From contig JAIKZH010000058.1 in NCBI GenBank assembly GCA_024682395.1, positions 62,001 through 126,000 of the forward strand: a DNA stretch of 64,000 bases. Reading direction: 5' to 3'. The position numbers and the translations under genes were made by a program. The notes beneath the pieces were generated by a model that made no database searches, was not told where the DNA came from, and saw only the letters and a program-made list of their open reading frames with translations. Positions 36,297 to 45,052 of the stretch are shown one piece after another (position 1 is the stretch's first letter; the number at the start of each line of letters is the position of its first letter). Origin of the DNA: Bacteroidaceae bacterium. GTDB lineage: Bacteria > Bacteroidota > Bacteroidia > Bacteroidales > Bacteroidaceae.

Positions 36297-36970
36297 ATCA
36301 AATTTTTGTTAATTAAAATATTACTAAACAACAATAATATCATGAGTATCAGAACCAAAGAAAGTTTTTTATCAAGAAGCGATGGGGTCTTCTTTCGATA
36401 TTCTCTCAGTTCTGATTCAAAATATGGTTCGAGCGAATACTTCGACTGAATTCTTATCATACATATATCGATTAAGATATAAACAGGGAACAATATCGTT
36501 GAATATATTCCACCTGCTAATAATACCAACGCAAAATGTCCCAATATATCCCCTATTATCATAGGATGCTGCACTCGCGCATATATACCATCTGTCAAAA
36601 GTTTGCTTGGAGCATAAAAAGCAGTCTTTGTTGCCTCCACATTCTTTGATACAGATTTCTTACCCCAAACACAAAAAAAGAAAACAAAAATGGATAAGGA
36701 CAGTACAACATAAATAATATTATAGAATGTAAAGTTTCCGTCAAACCAATCAAAGACTCCACTCATCCTTGGTTGTTTTATAAACGGGAGTACATACCAT
36801 ATGAGAGCCGGATATGTACTCATAAAATACAATCTTTCAGGAAGTGTTGATTTGGAATCAATACCGCCATTATACTTTTTATACCCCAATACAAACGCAT
36901 TATAATACACGATTAATCCAGTCAAGGAAATCAAACTTAATATTATATGAAGAACAAATTCTGTTTTCAT
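36293..36970 (-). CDS. ICMT-like integral membrane methyltransferase 2
   Basis: A 225-residue paralogue of the next gene: LLTDGIYARVQHPMIIGDILGHFA carries the RxxHPM-type core, with ESELREYRKKTPSLLDKK near the C-terminus. Five or six membrane helices. The two proteins share the same N-terminal pattern (YYNAFVLGYKKY versus YYMAFKGGHQKY), so they arose by duplication and may form a pair. It overlaps its neighbours by 4 bases on each side. Confidence 0.8.
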   Translation of the reverse strand: MKTEFVLHIILSLISLTGLIVYYNAFVLGYKKYNGGIDSKSTLPERLYFMSTYPALIWYVLPFIKQPRMSGVFDWFDGNFTFYNIIYVVLSLSIFVFFFCVWGKKSVSKNVEATKTAFYAPSKLLTDGIYARVQHPMIIGDILGHFALVLLAGGIYSTILFPVYILIDICMIRIQSKYSLEPYFESELREYRKKTPSLLDKKLSLVLILMILLLFSNILINKNLI

Positions 36971-37761
36971 TGTTTTACACTATTATTTTTGTCGGTTATT
37001 AACATATTCTTTTCTTCTGTATTGTCTTTAGAAGGCATTTTTACGGCTATTATGCCAGCGAAGTTATGCCATTTTATAAATGTGTCCATACATTGGAAAC
37101 CAATATCAGAAAGTAGTCTAAGATTCTCAGTAAGGGTCAACGGAATCAGTACACCTCTAAGACTCTGTGATTTTTTTATTACCTGTTGTTCGTTCAAACC
37201 ATTTTCTTGTTTAAAATCCCAATAAAGATCATTCCATATATCCTCAAACAAGGAATTCTCAGCCCTTATCTTCTCAACAAAAATAAAAGCACCACCTTCG
37301 ACAAGACCATTGTATATTCGCTGTAGTACTTTTTTTCTTTGCCATAAAGGCAAAAACTGCAAAGTATAAAGAGACAGCACCAAATCTATGTTTGTAAATT
37401 CGTTTATGTCCTCTATATTCTGTTGTAAGAACTGTACAGATTCACTACCACATTTCTTTCGTGCGATCTCAATCATTGGCAAACTCTCTTCCACACCAAT
37501 AAATCTAACATTTTTCTTACGTGAATGTTTTTGAAGCAACAGCGAGATTGTTTCTCCTGTTGAGGAGCCCAAATCATATACAATACTATTATCGCGGATG
37601 AACCATTCACTCATCTCAATAACAGCCTTTTGCACATCCTCATACAACGGCACACTCTTTCTCACATGTGTATCAAAATTTTGGGATACTTGTTCATCAA
37701 ACTTCCATTCACCCGGAATAGATGTAATCAATTCATCTACTAACCCTTCTTTATTTTCCAT
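36967..37761 (-). CDS. CmoA-like class I SAM-dependent enzyme
   Basis: A 264-residue protein aligning well with E. coli CmoA: WKFDEQVSQNFDTHVRKSVPLYE, SAM motif VYDLGSSTGETIS, TLQFLPLWQRKKVLQRIYNGL, EGGAFIFVEKI, DLYWDFKQENGL. CmoA makes carboxy-SAM from SAM and prephenate. In the gap-free 41-residue stretch from DFK to GF, the residue matching Arg199, which holds the carboxylate in CmoA, is Ser here. So plain methyl transfer is likelier than carboxy-SAM synthesis. There are about 25 extra C-terminal residues. Confidence 0.75.
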   Translation of the reverse strand: MENKEGLVDELITSIPGEWKFDEQVSQNFDTHVRKSVPLYEDVQKAVIEMSEWFIRDNSIVYDLGSSTGETISLLLQKHSRKKNVRFIGVEESLPMIEIARKKCGSESVQFLQQNIEDINEFTNIDLVLSLYTLQFLPLWQRKKVLQRIYNGLVEGGAFIFVEKIRAENSLFEDIWNDLYWDFKQENGLNEQQVIKKSQSLRGVLIPLTLTENLRLLSDIGFQCMDTFIKWHNFAGIIAVKMPSKDNTEEKNMLITDKNNSVKQ

Positions 37762-38557
37762 ATGTATTCTTCTTAAAAATATAACAAATGCTTATAACTA
37801 TCAGTGACTCAACTAATATTAAGTACACAATAAATATTGGTTTATATAACTCCATGAAATTGCCCCATACCACAAAACCAATAATGTATAAGAACGAAAA
37901 TATTAAAATCGCTCTTGACAAATTCATGTAAAACCTAACCCTGTTGCTTATATAGAATATAATTACAGATGAAAAGGCGGTGAAACCACTTACCATTCCA
38001 AATGTGTATCTGTCGTATGTAGATACTGATGAAAATGGAACTTTAAACATTGCATCCCATGCTTGTTGTGGTAAAAATAAACAGAAAAGATTCAGCAAAA
38101 GAACTCCTGCAAGAATTCTCAAGACTAAAGTCAATACTGGAAATGTTTGTCTTTCAGGCTTTATACCCTCAATCTTTTGATTCAGATAGAACATAAAACT
38201 TCCAATAACCAACCATATAAACGGTTCATAATCTGACGACACATGAACTATTCCTGTTTGAAGTTTTAATAAATACATGAAAAGCCCCATGAAAGCAACC
38301 AAAAACGTACAATGTCTTATTAATTCTTTATATTTTACAACGTTCCTAAGAAAAAGAAAATATATAAAGAAGAATCCGAAATACAAACATTCTTGCCGGA
38401 ACAAGACCGAAGTCATATCGGAGGTTTTATCATAAATCTGCATATAAGTATGGATTATATCCCATGAAAAGAACATCCATGGGAATCCAGTAAAACATGC
38501 TATTGCACAAAGCCATAGCATACATACAAGTATTTTCTTTTGAGTCTTTTTACACAT
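37751..38557 (-). CDS. Polytopic membrane protein of unknown function
   Basis: A 268-residue protein with about seven membrane helices and short loops; longest loop about residues 125-135 (NQKIEGIKPERQ). No motif recognised. It overlaps the CmoA-like gene by 11 bases and the oxidoreductase gene by 8, which ties it to the cluster. It could serve in export, resistance or as an integral enzyme component. Confidence 0.55.
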   Translation of the reverse strand: MCKKTQKKILVCMLWLCAIACFTGFPWMFFSWDIIHTYMQIYDKTSDMTSVLFRQECLYFGFFFIYFLFLRNVVKYKELIRHCTFLVAFMGLFMYLLKLQTGIVHVSSDYEPFIWLVIGSFMFYLNQKIEGIKPERQTFPVLTLVLRILAGVLLLNLFCLFLPQQAWDAMFKVPFSSVSTYDRYTFGMVSGFTAFSSVIIFYISNRVRFYMNLSRAILIFSFLYIIGFVVWGNFMELYKPIFIVYLILVESLIVISICYIFKKNTYGK

Positions 38558-39644
38558 AACTAAACTGTTTTATTCCATATTGTTCTACATCAGCCATAAA
38601 AGAATTGCAATTGACAGAATCGCACAAGCAATTTAGCCCTACTTTCATCTTATCATTTAAAATATAGTTTGTGGCAACCACAGCAGGTACTGCTGTATAT
38701 AGAAGATTGTTATTGGTATATAAATAATGAATTCTTTCTGTTTTTCCTCTTAGCAATACCCTACAAATAACACTTCCCCATCTGTTTTCTTTATTGACAA
38801 GTCTTATATAGTCTTTATGTAACATGAAAGCAGCTTTATCAAGTCGATGTTTATAGAAAGTTTTAATAAACATATATTTGCACATTGACAAGAAATCGTT
38901 TACCATAACATACGATGAGATTTCTTTTACATGTTTTAATGATTTTGCCACCAATGATAGTTGTTCATCAAAAGACGGAACACATATTTTTTTATATCCT
39001 ATAAAAGGGAATGTCTTATTTGAAGTACAAGTAGCAGCTGATACTTGTTGTATTTCTCCATATGAATATTTATAGGGACGTGTGTCCTCCATTGAAGATA
39101 CTGCCAAATCATATGACGAGTTATATGACCAATTATCTACTGCGCCATAGTATATCTTAAAAATGGTAGCATCATATTCATTAGAATATTTTTCGATAAT
39201 CGATTTTGAGAAAACGCCAGACAATCCTGGCATCCAACCTGCGCCAATGATAAAGCACAGATTTTGTGATTTTATCGTATTGTCATATGGTTCTAACATT
39301 TTATACAATCTACCATATCCACCAACATCTATATAATGTGACTTATTCTTCAGTGCCGCCAAAGCAATTTTATCATTTATCATATACGAAGGACCTGCAG
39401 TATTAATAATTATAACACATTGGCTACAAAAGGCATCTAAGTCGTTCTCATTATTGTAGTCGAAACAATAATATCGAAGAGGTTTATCTGAATATTTGTT
39501 TAATATCTGAGTTTTATCGGGCGAGGTCCGTCCTCCAACAAGAATCTCAGGACAATCTTGTTGATTAAGTAAATAATCAACAATTAAGGTCCCCACTCTA
39601 CCTGTTCCACCTATGATTCCTATACACGTTTTATCAGAAGGCAT
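38550..39644 (-). CDS. Saccharopine-dehydrogenase-like NAD(P)-binding oxidoreductase 1
   Basis: A 364-residue protein with an N-terminal Rossmann fold (GIIGGTGRVGTLIVDYL) and the family layout of saccharopine dehydrogenase/reductase-like enzymes: VGGRTSPDK, VIINTAGPSYM, HYIDVGGYGRLYK, GAGWMPGLSGVFSK. In natural-product clusters such enzymes reduce imines, aldehydes or thioesters. A paralogue precedes it four bases upstream. Which intermediate they reduce is unknown. Confidence 0.75.
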   Translation of the reverse strand: MPSDKTCIGIIGGTGRVGTLIVDYLLNQQDCPEILVGGRTSPDKTQILNKYSDKPLRYYCFDYNNENDLDAFCSQCVIIINTAGPSYMINDKIALAALKNKSHYIDVGGYGRLYKMLEPYDNTIKSQNLCFIIGAGWMPGLSGVFSKSIIEKYSNEYDATIFKIYYGAVDNWSYNSSYDLAVSSMEDTRPYKYSYGEIQQVSAATCTSNKTFPFIGYKKICVPSFDEQLSLVAKSLKHVKEISSYVMVNDFLSMCKYMFIKTFYKHRLDKAAFMLHKDYIRLVNKENRWGSVICRVLLRGKTERIHYLYTNNNLLYTAVPAVVATNYILNDKMKVGLNCLCDSVNCNSFMADVEQYGIKQFSYV

Positions 39645-39648
39645 AACA

Positions 39649-40731
39649 CTACTTATTTATCTGTATTCTTATGTTATTATTTGCAAGTACTTTATTTAAT
39701 ATATCTGAATCCACATTTAAGTCTTCAAATGTAAACACCCCAGGTGTTATCCGTATGTTTTCACGCATAAGCATAACGATAATTGAAGCACAGAACACAC
39801 CAGTTAGTCTGTATGAAGAATCAGAAGACAAGAAACAATCTACTTTTGACGTTTTATTTGCAACTGTAGTACAAACAATCACAGATTTTTCGTTTTTTGA
39901 ACTTTGTTTCACTTTATTCTGTTGTTTGTCAACCATTTTACATGTCAGTCTTCGGAAATATGCACTTTTTTTCAATAAAGACACTAAATACATGGGAAGA
40001 TTCTGTAAATGGAAAGCACTATCGAAACTCTTCAAAGACTTAAACTTATCAGATCTACATAATGTTATCAATTCAGGACTTGAAAAATATACTAAAGGCT
40101 TATTAGAGTGGGAAGCATCAAAAGAATAACTCTTGTCTAAACCGCTTTTACGCGATGGCAAATCATGTATCTTTCCATGTTTAAGAATCTTCACCTCGTT
40201 TTTAAATCCTTCAAACATATTTATAATCGATGCTTTTCCTGATGAGACACCTGCGCCAAAGAAAATTCTCAACCAAGCTTGTTCCACATCATCATCTAAT
40301 TGTTCTGCACCAAGTTGCAACATGAACGAAGTTAACCCTGGGCACAGCCCCATTCCTGTAAGAATCAAGCCATTACATTTTTTCTGATTGTTTTGTCCTA
40401 TTTTAATAATTTTCTCACAATGATTATAATCGTCGTTTATATCAACGCAAATAATATTATTATGAAGACACAACTCATAAAGATCAGTTCCGACCTCTGA
40501 AAAAGGGCCAAGTGCCAACACTACAATATCGAATTGCTTTAATGTGGCAAGTAAATTTTCGGATTGATGTATATCCAGCCTTATATAATTAATTGTTTTA
40601 TCTAAAGATATCTTATTACCACGCGATGCTACAACTAATTCACATAAGTCATTATAGCGCAATAAATAATCGATAATCGATTGTCCTGCGATACCAGTTC
40701 CTCCTACAATTAGTATTTTCTTCTTAATCAT
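39649..40731 (-). CDS. Saccharopine-dehydrogenase-like NAD(P)-binding oxidoreductase 2
   Basis: A 360-residue paralogue: ILIVGGTGIAGQSIIDYL, VASRGNKISLD, VVLALGPFSEVG, CVDINDDYNH, GLILTGMGLCPGLTSFML. The CPGL loop matches MPGL in the other copy, the family's conserved substrate-side segment. It overlaps the upstream membrane-protein gene by 8 bases. Two diverged copies side by side suggest two reductive steps or a heterodimer. Confidence 0.75.
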   Translation of the reverse strand: MIKKKILIVGGTGIAGQSIIDYLLRYNDLCELVVASRGNKISLDKTINYIRLDIHQSENLLATLKQFDIVVLALGPFSEVGTDLYELCLHNNIICVDINDDYNHCEKIIKIGQNNQKKCNGLILTGMGLCPGLTSFMLQLGAEQLDDDVEQAWLRIFFGAGVSSGKASIINMFEGFKNEVKILKHGKIHDLPSRKSGLDKSYSFDASHSNKPLVYFSSPELITLCRSDKFKSLKSFDSAFHLQNLPMYLVSLLKKSAYFRRLTCKMVDKQQNKVKQSSKNEKSVIVCTTVANKTSKVDCFLSSDSSYRLTGVFCASIIVMLMRENIRITPGVFTFEDLNVDSDILNKVLANNNIRIQINK

Positions 40732-41344
40732 TACTATTTTTCTTTAAACTCATCCAACAAACAACATAATATACTGTAATTCCCAAGCTAAAAACTCCAG
40801 GTTGAAGACATAATGCTTTCGGAGCAATCCATGTAATAATAGATGAAATGATTGTCAGCATAACAGGATTTACAAGAATTGTCCATTTGGGAATTATTGC
40901 CTTCGACGAGAAGTTACTTATACCAACAATCAACCATAGAACAGGAAGAAGTAGAAACATAAAAGGATAAAATGGAACATTTGCGTTAGTTAATGTTGAC
41001 CAATCTGTTTCCACAGTCTTAACATTATGTATCATGACATAGCTGTAATGGAAAAAAGCAAGCATAAACAATGAATAAACAATTCCTGCAGAAGTGAATA
41101 TTGACAAGTTCTTATTTACCTTACACATAGTCTTGTAAACAAGATATATTCCTAAGATCCAAAAAGGGAAAGCAAAAATACATCCATATGAAGACATGTA
41201 TATCACAAAATCATCTAATGACATTAACCGAGCGACAAAATAATCGGCCTCAATAGTTGTCATCTGAACCAGATAATCACAAACAACTATATATAAACCA
41301 CTTATAACACTCAACAAGGCAATAATATCAATCTTTCTTTTCAT
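40724..41344 (-). CDS. Membrane protein, DUF998-like
   Basis: A 206-residue protein with about six membrane helices, arranged like small DUF998-type proteins (about one Gly/Pro-bearing loop per helix pair; YPFMFLLLPVLWLIVGISNF, WIAPKALCLQPGVFSLG). Start chosen at MKRKIDIIALL: the longer frame to 41392 begins inside a terminator-like hairpin (41363-41397). First gene after that hairpin. Function unknown. Confidence 0.55.
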   Translation of the reverse strand: MKRKIDIIALLSVISGLYIVVCDYLVQMTTIEADYFVARLMSLDDFVIYMSSYGCIFAFPFWILGIYLVYKTMCKVNKNLSIFTSAGIVYSLFMLAFFHYSYVMIHNVKTVETDWSTLTNANVPFYPFMFLLLPVLWLIVGISNFSSKAIIPKWTILVNPVMLTIISSIITWIAPKALCLQPGVFSLGITVYYVVCWMSLKKNSND

Positions 41345-41362
41345 TTTCACATCAAATAAAGA

Positions 41363-41397
41363 AGAGCGGCTAAAGTGAAATACCTTAGCCATGCTCT
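41363..41397 (-). terminator. Hairpin splitting the biosynthetic operon
   Basis: Minus strand AGAGC-AT-GGCTAA, 11-base loop, TTAGCC-GCTCT, then TCTTTATTTG. It lies between the receptor pair and the tailoring genes. A partial terminator or processing site is likely, as no promoter is obvious downstream. Confidence 0.65.
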
Positions 41398-41407
41398 GCT
41401 TTCAGTA

Positions 41408-42595
41408 TTATTTCAAACTATTAATCATATAAGGTGCTCCAACAGTACTCAATATCATATTGTTATAACTCAAATCTTTTGTATTATAAATATAATATCC
41501 TGTACCTTCTTCTGTAGCCATACCCCATACAATGTTGTCTTCATCTTTACAGATAGAAGCTGCCCAACCTGTTGTGGCTGGGAATGCCATCTTTTTCAAT
41601 GTTTTATTGTAAACATCAATTTCGAATGCCTGCATTGATTTATCATTCACATAATCAGGTGGATTACTTGAAGCTCCTGGAATATTCAAATAAGCATAGA
41701 CCTTACCATTTCCTGCATAAACCTTATTATAAACATATGAAGCTTTACCGCCAGGAACGTCTTGAAGTGTTTTTGTTGCAATTGGGAAATAATAAGATTC
41801 ATCGAATTCTTGTTCACCATTCTTGATTCGTAAGAATCCTTCATTCAAACCAGATATATATCCAAACATTGCAATGCTATAGAAATATATATCACCTTTC
41901 TCGTCAACAAACGGATCACCAGTAGGAGTCATACATGAAACCATTGTAGCTCTGTTATCTGAAATAGTCTTAATTGGTTTATCTGTTTTAGTGTCGATAA
42001 GAGCCACGTGTGCCCCTTGGTGTGGGATAGATGATGACTTCAATTGAGTAAGTGCCACATACAATATACCATCTCTGATTATAGAAGCACCTGGTTCTGG
42101 ATTATTATCTGATTCCTCTTTACCTAAAGCATATTCCGACAAGTCGATTTCATCTGTTTTCTGCATTGTAGAAGGATTGATAATCCATATTTTACCTAAG
42201 CCAAGACAAGACACATATGCTTTTGTATCAGATAAGAATGTAACAAATACGGCCTTTGCTCCTGCTGGGAATAATAATGTAGAGCCTTCTTGAACAAGTC
42301 TTCCTTCTGATACTTTATACTTATACAAATGTTCAGTATCAGTAACATATACTTTATTCTTATAAACATAAGTAAATGCGCCGTTTGCATGAATCTGGGC
42401 ATCATTTGTATTAACCTCACCTACATTCAGATCTTTAAGTACACTGATATAAGTGTTATCGCCGATATTCACACTGTGAACAAACTCCACGTCATCCCCA
42501 TTATCTGGAGAAACTGAATCATCTTTATCGCATGAGATAAAGCATGATGAAAGCAACATAGCTGTTGCAAATAAATAATAATTTTTCTTTCTCAT
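41408..42595 (-). CDS. Beta-propeller surface lipoprotein, DUF4374-like
   Basis: A 395-residue predicted lipoprotein: lipobox SSCFISC then DKDDS. The body is built of repeats such as HLYKYKVSEGRLVQEG, AYVSCLGLGKIWIINPSTMQK, and HVALIDTKTDKPIKTISDN, the pattern of YncE/DUF4374-type propellers. DUF4374-type XusB of Bacteroides captures xenosiderophores for a TonB receptor; here the gene follows a receptor by 21 bases. Ligand binding for the cluster product or its metal complex is a reasonable inference. Confidence 0.75.
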   Translation of the reverse strand: MRKKNYYLFATAMLLSSCFISCDKDDSVSPDNGDDVEFVHSVNIGDNTYISVLKDLNVGEVNTNDAQIHANGAFTYVYKNKVYVTDTEHLYKYKVSEGRLVQEGSTLLFPAGAKAVFVTFLSDTKAYVSCLGLGKIWIINPSTMQKTDEIDLSEYALGKEESDNNPEPGASIIRDGILYVALTQLKSSSIPHQGAHVALIDTKTDKPIKTISDNRATMVSCMTPTGDPFVDEKGDIYFYSIAMFGYISGLNEGFLRIKNGEQEFDESYYFPIATKTLQDVPGGKASYVYNKVYAGNGKVYAYLNIPGASSNPPDYVNDKSMQAFEIDVYNKTLKKMAFPATTGWAASICKDEDNIVWGMATEEGTGYYIYNTKDLSYNNMILSTVGAPYMINSLK

Positions 42596-42616
42596 AATTT
42601 AACTAAATATATAAAG

Positions 42617-45034
42617 TTATAAACTCATAGCCCCTCCTGAGACCTTATCACGGAACAGATTGAAACGGAATTTCATTTTAAATGTTCTTCCTTGTAATGG
42701 TTTCTTAAATTCCATGTATGTCTCTTTATTGAATATGTTCTCTACTTCCACTCCTAATGAAGCCCGATTTTGCCATACTGATTGTTGCAGACCTAACGTA
42801 AACAAATGACTGCTTGGTATTATCCATTTCTTTCGTTGTTCTGACAATGAACTCATCTGCCAACTCCAATCAAATTCTCCGACATATGATGCGTCGAGAT
42901 AAATTCTTGACAACTCATTTTTACCCAACAAGCCTTCCGCATGATATTCTATACCATAATTAAAATAGAAATCTGGGATGTTTGGAACATGTTTACGATA
43001 TGTGGGATTCTTAATAGTCTTGTCGGCAGAAGTCCACTTAAGTTGATCACGAATATCTTGTATTGTGATATTGAAATAAGAGTAGATGTTTGGAGTTATA
43101 TCGACCTTCAGGTCTGTATCAAAACCCACAATACTTGTTTTTCCAAGGTTTGTATAAATTGACTGAACTCCTGCGGGAAAAAGTCTTATCATATCTTTTA
43201 TATACATATAATATAGATTTGACTCTACCTGCACTCGTATCAGACCAAGGAAATCGCTTTTATCAACGATTAATCCAAGATTTATGTTATTACCCGTTTC
43301 GGGACGTAGGTTTACAGAGGGACGGATACTGATTCCATTACCAAACAATTCTTCTGTATCTGGAATTCGCACATTATGAGAGAAAGAGAGTTTTCCTCTT
43401 ATTCCTTTAGAAAATTCCCAACTAACTCCTTCACTAAACCCATAATAGAAATTACTTACACTTGTTTTATTAGGTTGAATCTTGCCGCCATTGGTCTCAT
43501 CAACCATCTTCTCGCTTGTTCTGTAGATTTTTGAGTTCAAATGATATAAACTAAACATGAGAGAATTCTGTAAGCGTGATTCGAGTGCCATGTATGTATG
43601 AGATAATCCCAATGTGTTGCCTGTCATTTTACTTGGGAAAGAACTTGGATCGAACCCAAGATAATCTTTCATATAGTCATCCTTAGGTTTGTAATTTGAA
43701 TATACAAATTGATTGTTCAGATTAAATGTATGTTTTCCTTTCTCATATTTTAAATTAATCTTATCCCTAAGTTCAAATTGTTTGTCATCAGAATTATTGA
43801 AAAGATTGTCTTCTGTTTCACCCATAGAGGGAGTTATACTTCCGTCCCATTGTTTTCTGTACATTGTGGTATCGACAAAATGTGTAGATATAATTGGGAC
43901 AACAAGTGAGGATTTTAATTCCAAACCTTTAAAAAGGAAGTTTTTCTTTTCCATCACCATTGTTGGCATAATATTAGTTCCATGAGTATGTGCATTTTGT
44001 GAGTCGAAACTTAAAGACTGAATACCCTTCTTGTTATTATAGAAAGCACATTCCAATTCCAACTTATCAAAATAAAGTTTTGTAAATGCTATACCAACAT
44101 GATAGAATGTAGATTGATAATAATCGTTATTACGTTTTACCTTTAAATAGTCTGACTCTGGAAGATTGGTTTCAAACACAGGCCATGTCATCTTGTAATC
44201 ATTATCTGATTTGTTATTAAAGAAAGCCAAACTTAATTGTATTCCGGGTTTTGTGTATAGCTTCTTTGCGCTTACAAGAGTCTTGGATGTTCCAAAAGAA
44301 GCAAATTCTTGTGTAAAACCAATCAAATCACAATCATCCTCGCGTGTTACTACATTTATAGCACCACCAAGTCCATCGCCTCCATATTCTGCAGGGACAA
44401 TACCTTTATAGACTTCAATATACTTAATCACATCTATAGGAATGTCGTTTATATCGAATGATCCGTCTGGACTATTCAGTGGGAATCCATCAATATATAC
44501 AGCTACTCGTTTTCCTTCCAAACCATGAATTGAGATACGTGATGAACTACCCAATCCTCCAGATTTTCTTACTTTTAGTCCAGAAGTACGATTAAGCACC
44601 TCTTCAATACCACTTGAACGACCACGTAATGTTGCTCCATCAACCACAGTCACAGCCATGGGGCTTTTACGTATCTGATTAATCTCGGCCTTATGCGACG
44701 AACCATTTACAACGACTTCGTTCAACTCATTATCTTTCTCTTCTAATAAGAAATCCTTTGTTGTTTTATCGTCAATATAAACCATTTCATTTATAGTCTT
44801 ATATCCTAAATAAGACACTTCAACCATAAATGTTCCTTTCTGTGAGAGATTAACATTAAATAAACCATTACGATCGGTGTTACCGCCTTTTTGGCACTTC
44901 TTTATTAAAATAGAAGCGCCGACAATGGGTTCTTTTGTGTTTTTATCCAGCACATGACCAGAAAACAACACATTTGCCCATGAAATGATTGGAACACAGA
45001 TGATTCCAATCACTAAAAACAGTTTCTTTACCAT
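42617..45034 (-). CDS. TonB-dependent outer-membrane receptor
   Basis: An 805-residue receptor. After a signal peptide (MVKKLFLVIGIICVPIISWA) comes a carboxypeptidase-D-regulatory-like domain (FSGHVLDKNTKEPIVGASI), then a plug with GIEEVLNRTSGLKVRKSG, SRISIHGLEGKRVAVYIDG and GDGLGGAINVVTR, then a 22-strand barrel ending in Phe-rich KMKFRFNLF with a short polar tail. It is the FecA/BtuB-like type rather than SusC-like. Start set at the second Met (45034). Lying within the NRPS operon, it probably brings the product or a complex back in. Confidence 0.92.
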   Translation of the reverse strand: MVKKLFLVIGIICVPIISWANVLFSGHVLDKNTKEPIVGASILIKKCQKGGNTDRNGLFNVNLSQKGTFMVEVSYLGYKTINEMVYIDDKTTKDFLLEEKDNELNEVVVNGSSHKAEINQIRKSPMAVTVVDGATLRGRSSGIEEVLNRTSGLKVRKSGGLGSSSRISIHGLEGKRVAVYIDGFPLNSPDGSFDINDIPIDVIKYIEVYKGIVPAEYGGDGLGGAINVVTREDDCDLIGFTQEFASFGTSKTLVSAKKLYTKPGIQLSLAFFNNKSDNDYKMTWPVFETNLPESDYLKVKRNNDYYQSTFYHVGIAFTKLYFDKLELECAFYNNKKGIQSLSFDSQNAHTHGTNIMPTMVMEKKNFLFKGLELKSSLVVPIISTHFVDTTMYRKQWDGSITPSMGETEDNLFNNSDDKQFELRDKINLKYEKGKHTFNLNNQFVYSNYKPKDDYMKDYLGFDPSSFPSKMTGNTLGLSHTYMALESRLQNSLMFSLYHLNSKIYRTSEKMVDETNGGKIQPNKTSVSNFYYGFSEGVSWEFSKGIRGKLSFSHNVRIPDTEELFGNGISIRPSVNLRPETGNNINLGLIVDKSDFLGLIRVQVESNLYYMYIKDMIRLFPAGVQSIYTNLGKTSIVGFDTDLKVDITPNIYSYFNITIQDIRDQLKWTSADKTIKNPTYRKHVPNIPDFYFNYGIEYHAEGLLGKNELSRIYLDASYVGEFDWSWQMSSLSEQRKKWIIPSSHLFTLGLQQSVWQNRASLGVEVENIFNKETYMEFKKPLQGRTFKMKFRFNLFRDKVSGGAMSL

Positions 45035-45052
45035 TATAATCATTAAAAAAAG

